Positions 5,813 through 8,365 of a DNA stretch of 8,365 bases are shown piece by piece. Within the stretch, counting starts at the first letter, position 1. Each line of letters begins with the position of its first letter. The notes below the pieces were generated by a model that saw nothing but the letters and a program-made list of their open reading frames with translations, was not told where the DNA came from and ran no database searches. This stretch comes from JBDRDD01 sp043821115 (GTDB taxonomy: Bacteria; CAYTYR01; UBA6262; DAOVJB01): NCBI GenBank assembly GCA_043821115.1, contig JBDRDD010000018.1:1-8365 (forward strand), written 5' to 3'. The position numbers and the translations under genes were made by a program.

Positions 5813-7480
5813 ATGTATCCGGAATATATGCAGGAATCTTTAAGGAAGGTTGAAAAAAGCCGGGCAAAGAGACTTAAACTCGCAAAGTCAGGCAAGCCGA
5901 TTTTTCCGCCTATGTCCGCCCAACAGAGGAAGGATGTTTTAATTAAATTTCATCCTGATTATAAACAGGACAGTAAAAGGGTTATTAATGTAGGCCCGAA
6001 TAAAGCAGAGCTCGTAACCGCCCAGATAGCAGATATCCTGGAATCCCATCCAAGGATAAATGCAGATGCTTTTAACTTAAAAGAGCCGGATTATACAACC
6101 GAGATTTTGATTATCGGTGGCGGTGGTGCGGGATGTGCTGCTGCCATAATGGCGCAGAAAGAGGGCGTAAAGTCAATTATTGTTACAAAACTCAGAACCG
6201 GTGATGCCAATTCTATGATGAGCCAGGGCGGGGTGCAGGCAGCAGTTAATCCTCAGGATTCGCCTGTCCGGCATTATCTTGATACAATCGGTGGAGGCCA
6301 CTTCGATAATAAATCCGAACTTGTCCAGGCTCTTGTTAATGATGCTCCCGGTGTAATAGACTGGCTTCAGGAACTGGGTGTTATGTTTGATAAGGATGAG
6401 CATGGCGAGTTTAGTACACTATCCTTTGGAGGATATTCCAGAAAAAGGATGCTCTCATGCCGCGATTATACAGGCATGGCTATTATGAGAACTCTTATGG
6501 ATGAGGTAAAAAACCATCCGGATGACATTACGCTGATGGAATTTTTCCCTGCGGTAGAACTCCTGCTTGATGAGAAGGGCCAATGTGCCGGGGCAGTGGT
6601 ATATAACATAGAAACAGGAGAATACTTTACCATTAAAGCAAATGCCACAATTATTTCTACAGGTGGTTTCGGAAGGCTTCACATTAACGGATACGATACC
6701 ACCAATCACTACGGGGCGACTTGCGACGGGCCTGTGATAGCTTACAGAGCCGGGGCAAAATTACTCTATATGGATTCAGTCCAGTACCATCCGACAGGTG
6801 CGGCTTATCCTGAACAGATAGCAGGATTTCTTGTGACTGAAAAAGTCAGGGGAGCCGGCGGGGAGGTGCTTAATAAAGAAGGGGAAATATTTGTATATCC
6901 CAAGGAGCCAAGAGACGTAGAGACTGCTGCTATTATCAGGGAATGCATGGAAAGAAAAATGGGCATTAAGGACCATTACGGAAGATACGGCGTATGGCTG
7001 GATTCACCGATAATTGAGCAGATACAGGGAGAAGGGTATATAGTTAAAAATTACCCTGCGATGGTAAGACAGTTTAAGAGATTTAATATTGATATGATAA
7101 AAGAACCGCTCTTTGTATATCCTACCCTTCATTATCAGAACGGAGGGATTGAAATAAACCAGAGTTGCGAAACGAATATCCCCGGACTGTTTGTAGCGGG
7201 TGAGGCTTCGGGCGGGCTTCATGGAAGAAACAGGCTCATGGGAAATTCCATACTTGATTATAATGTGTTTGGAAGAAGAGCCGGTACTTATGCCGCCAGG
7301 TATGCCAGGGAACATAAATCAGGTGAGTTATCTCTTGAGCATGTAAGAAAATATGAAAATGAAATGAAACAAGCAGGTATAGAGACTGATAGAATATCAC
7401 CTGTATTGCTGCCTATTTATACACCGCAAGCAGTTAGAGATAGACAGCTTACCGCTCATTATGAAGGGACATTAAGATAA
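5813..7480 (+). CDS. Fumarate reductase/succinate dehydrogenase flavoprotein subunit-like protein
   Basis: 555 residues. A charged extension of about 95 residues precedes the FAD-binding motif GGGGAG at 102-107. By hand alignment with E. coli FrdA, the known dicarboxylate-binding and catalytic residues are all present: H326 in HPTG (H232), E343 in TEK (E245), R367 in PRD (R287, the proton donor), H440 in HYQNGG (H355) and R474 in NRLMGNS (R390). The histidine that links FAD covalently (H44) aligns with N133, so flavin is probably not covalently bound. Only about 80 residues follow R474, against about 210 in E. coli, and no remnant follows the stop codon, so this short end looks genuine. The iron-sulfur partner lies 14 bases upstream. 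L-aspartate oxidase shares this fold but has no such partner; fumarate reduction is favoured. No Tat signal is seen, so it is probably cytoplasmic. Confidence 0.83.
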   Translation: MYPEYMQESLRKVEKSRAKRLKLAKSGKPIFPPMSAQQRKDVLIKFHPDYKQDSKRVINVGPNKAELVTAQIADILESHPRINADAFNLKEPDYTTEILIIGGGGAGCAAAIMAQKEGVKSIIVTKLRTGDANSMMSQGGVQAAVNPQDSPVRHYLDTIGGGHFDNKSELVQALVNDAPGVIDWLQELGVMFDKDEHGEFSTLSFGGYSRKRMLSCRDYTGMAIMRTLMDEVKNHPDDITLMEFFPAVELLLDEKGQCAGAVVYNIETGEYFTIKANATIISTGGFGRLHINGYDTTNHYGATCDGPVIAYRAGAKLLYMDSVQYHPTGAAYPEQIAGFLVTEKVRGAGGEVLNKEGEIFVYPKEPRDVETAAIIRECMERKMGIKDHYGRYGVWLDSPIIEQIQGEGYIVKNYPAMVRQFKRFNIDMIKEPLFVYPTLHYQNGGIEINQSCETNIPGLFVAGEASGGLHGRNRLMGNSILDYNVFGRRAGTYAARYAREHKSGELSLEHVRKYENEMKQAGIETDRISPVLLPIYTPQAVRDRQLTAHYEGTLR

Positions 7481-7504
7481 ACAGAAAAGAAAGCAGGTTT
7501 AATA

Positions 7505-8365
7505 ATGGGTAAACCCAAGGTTGCGTTTTACTGGTGTGCCTCTTGCGGGGGATGTGAAGAATCAATCGTAGATTTAGCTCAAGATATATTGACTGTTACA
7601 GAAGCGGTCGATATCGTCTTCTGGCCGGTAGCGATGGATTTTAAGTATAGCGATGTTGAGGCTATGGCAGATGAGGAGATTACAGCAACTCTTATAAACG
7701 GAGCTATCAGGACAGACGAGCAGGAGCATATAGCAAAGTTATTGAGAAAAAAATCAAAACTTATTATAGCTCATGGAAGCTGTGCTCATATTGGAGGGGT
7801 TGTTGGGTTAGCCAATTTCTATAAAAAAGAGGATATCTTAAACAGAGCGTTCAAGGAAGTTCCCACAATGAAGAATCCCAAGGGTATTCTGCCGCAGGTA
7901 AAAACAGAAGAATCAGGCATAGAATTGGAGTTGCCGGGTTTTCATGATACTGTAAGGACCCTGGATCAGGTGATAGAGGTAGATTATTATATACCGGGCT
8001 GTCCACCTACGCCTGAGCTTATAAAAGGTGCCGTGATGGCTATTCTGGAAGGGAAACTTCCTCCTAAAGGCACGGTCCTGGCGGAAAAGAAGGCGCTCTG
8101 TGATACCTGTTCACGCAAGGACAGCAAGCCCGATAAGATCAAGATAGGAGAATTTAAGAGACTTTATGAGACCAAATGGGATCCTGAAAACTGTTTTTTA
8201 GTTGAGGGAATTATCTGTCTTGGACCTGCTACAAGGGGTGGGTGCGAGGAAAGGTGCATAAAGGGGAATATGCCCTGTCGTGGTTGCTTTGGCCCGACTG
8301 ATAATGTAATAGATCAGGGAGCTAAATCTTTGGCTTTTCTTGCCTCAATAATAGATTCAGATGAT
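7505..8365 (+). CDS. mvhG: F420-non-reducing [NiFe] hydrogenase small subunit, MvhG type, 3'-truncated
   Basis: 287 codons are open to the window end without a stop; the ATG at 7505 has a weak AGG at 7495-7497, and no other start fits because a stop lies at 7478. The protein opens with MGKPKVAFYWC and no signal peptide, so it is cytoplasmic. Proximal-cluster ligands of [NiFe] hydrogenase small subunits are visible: C14 and C17 in SCGGCE, C93 in HGSCAHIGG and C166 in PGCPPTPE. The C-terminal region has C199, C202, C230, C238, C247, C251, C258 and C261, enough for two more [4Fe-4S] clusters, as in MvhG. With MvhA it would oxidise H2 and pass electrons to MvhD. Probably only a short C-terminal piece is missing. 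The catalytic large subunit should follow but is outside the window, so real hydrogenase activity cannot be confirmed; divergent relatives may pair with non-hydrogenase partners. Confidence 0.85.
   Translation, partial: MGKPKVAFYWCASCGGCEESIVDLAQDILTVTEAVDIVFWPVAMDFKYSDVEAMADEEITATLINGAIRTDEQEHIAKLLRKKSKLIIAHGSCAHIGGVVGLANFYKKEDILNRAFKEVPTMKNPKGILPQVKTEESGIELELPGFHDTVRTLDQVIEVDYYIPGCPPTPELIKGAVMAILEGKLPPKGTVLAEKKALCDTCSRKDSKPDKIKIGEFKRLYETKWDPENCFLVEGIICLGPATRGGCEERCIKGNMPCRGCFGPTDNVIDQGAKSLAFLASIIDSDD

Noticed and set aside
5813..7480. L-aspartate oxidase (NadB) as identity of the flavoprotein
   Set aside because: The fold and non-covalent FAD would fit, but an FrdB-like iron-sulfur partner lies directly upstream and all neighbours are electron-transfer proteins. 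No nadA or nadC is in the window.

Overview
The window is one gene-dense, plus-strand stretch of an anaerobe genome. It holds nine co-directional genes with no gap larger than about 25 bases, and the first and last genes are cut by the window edges. Base composition looks moderately AT-rich by eye. Arginine is mostly AGA/AGG, isoleucine ATA is frequent, and GTG and TTG starts occur beside good Shine-Dalgarno sequences. The enzymes (ferredoxin-dependent 2-oxoacid oxidoreductase, HdrA, MvhD, MvhG-type hydrogenase subunit) point to a strictly anaerobic, probably H2-using bacterium. An archaeon is not strictly excluded, and I cannot name the phylum from this sequence.

Layout: positions 1-2690 encode a four-subunit 2-oxoacid:ferredoxin oxidoreductase, most likely 2-oxoglutarate synthase (korA partial, korB, korC, korD). 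Positions 2687-5069 encode HdrA, the flavin/iron-sulfur core of heterodisulfide reductase, and MvhD, the small [2Fe-2S] adaptor between HdrA and an MvhAG hydrogenase. Positions 5085-7480 encode a fumarate reductase/succinate dehydrogenase pair: an iron-sulfur subunit with one [2Fe-2S] and two ferredoxin-type [4Fe-4S] motifs, then a flavoprotein with the full fumarate reductase active-site residue set. Position 7505 to the end is the small subunit of an F420-non-reducing [NiFe] hydrogenase (MvhG type), running off the window. The first six genes overlap by 4 to 41 bases, so they are probably translationally coupled. The last three are separated by 14-24 bases and each has its own ribosome binding site. 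No promoter, terminator, RNA gene, repeat, CRISPR array or mobile element was recognised.

Working model (inference): H2 electrons enter through the MvhG-type hydrogenase and pass via MvhD to the HdrA flavin. There they split between low-potential ferredoxin and a high-potential acceptor. In methanogens the acceptor branch is HdrBC with CoM-S-S-CoB. Here hdrB and hdrC are absent from the window, and a soluble-looking FrdAB pair sits in that place, so fumarate may be the acceptor. The reduced ferredoxin could drive 2-oxoglutarate synthase encoded by the same operon. Fumarate reduction and 2-oxoglutarate synthesis are two characteristic steps of the reductive TCA cycle, so the operon could couple H2 oxidation to carbon assimilation. 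This is the most interesting hypothesis in the window.
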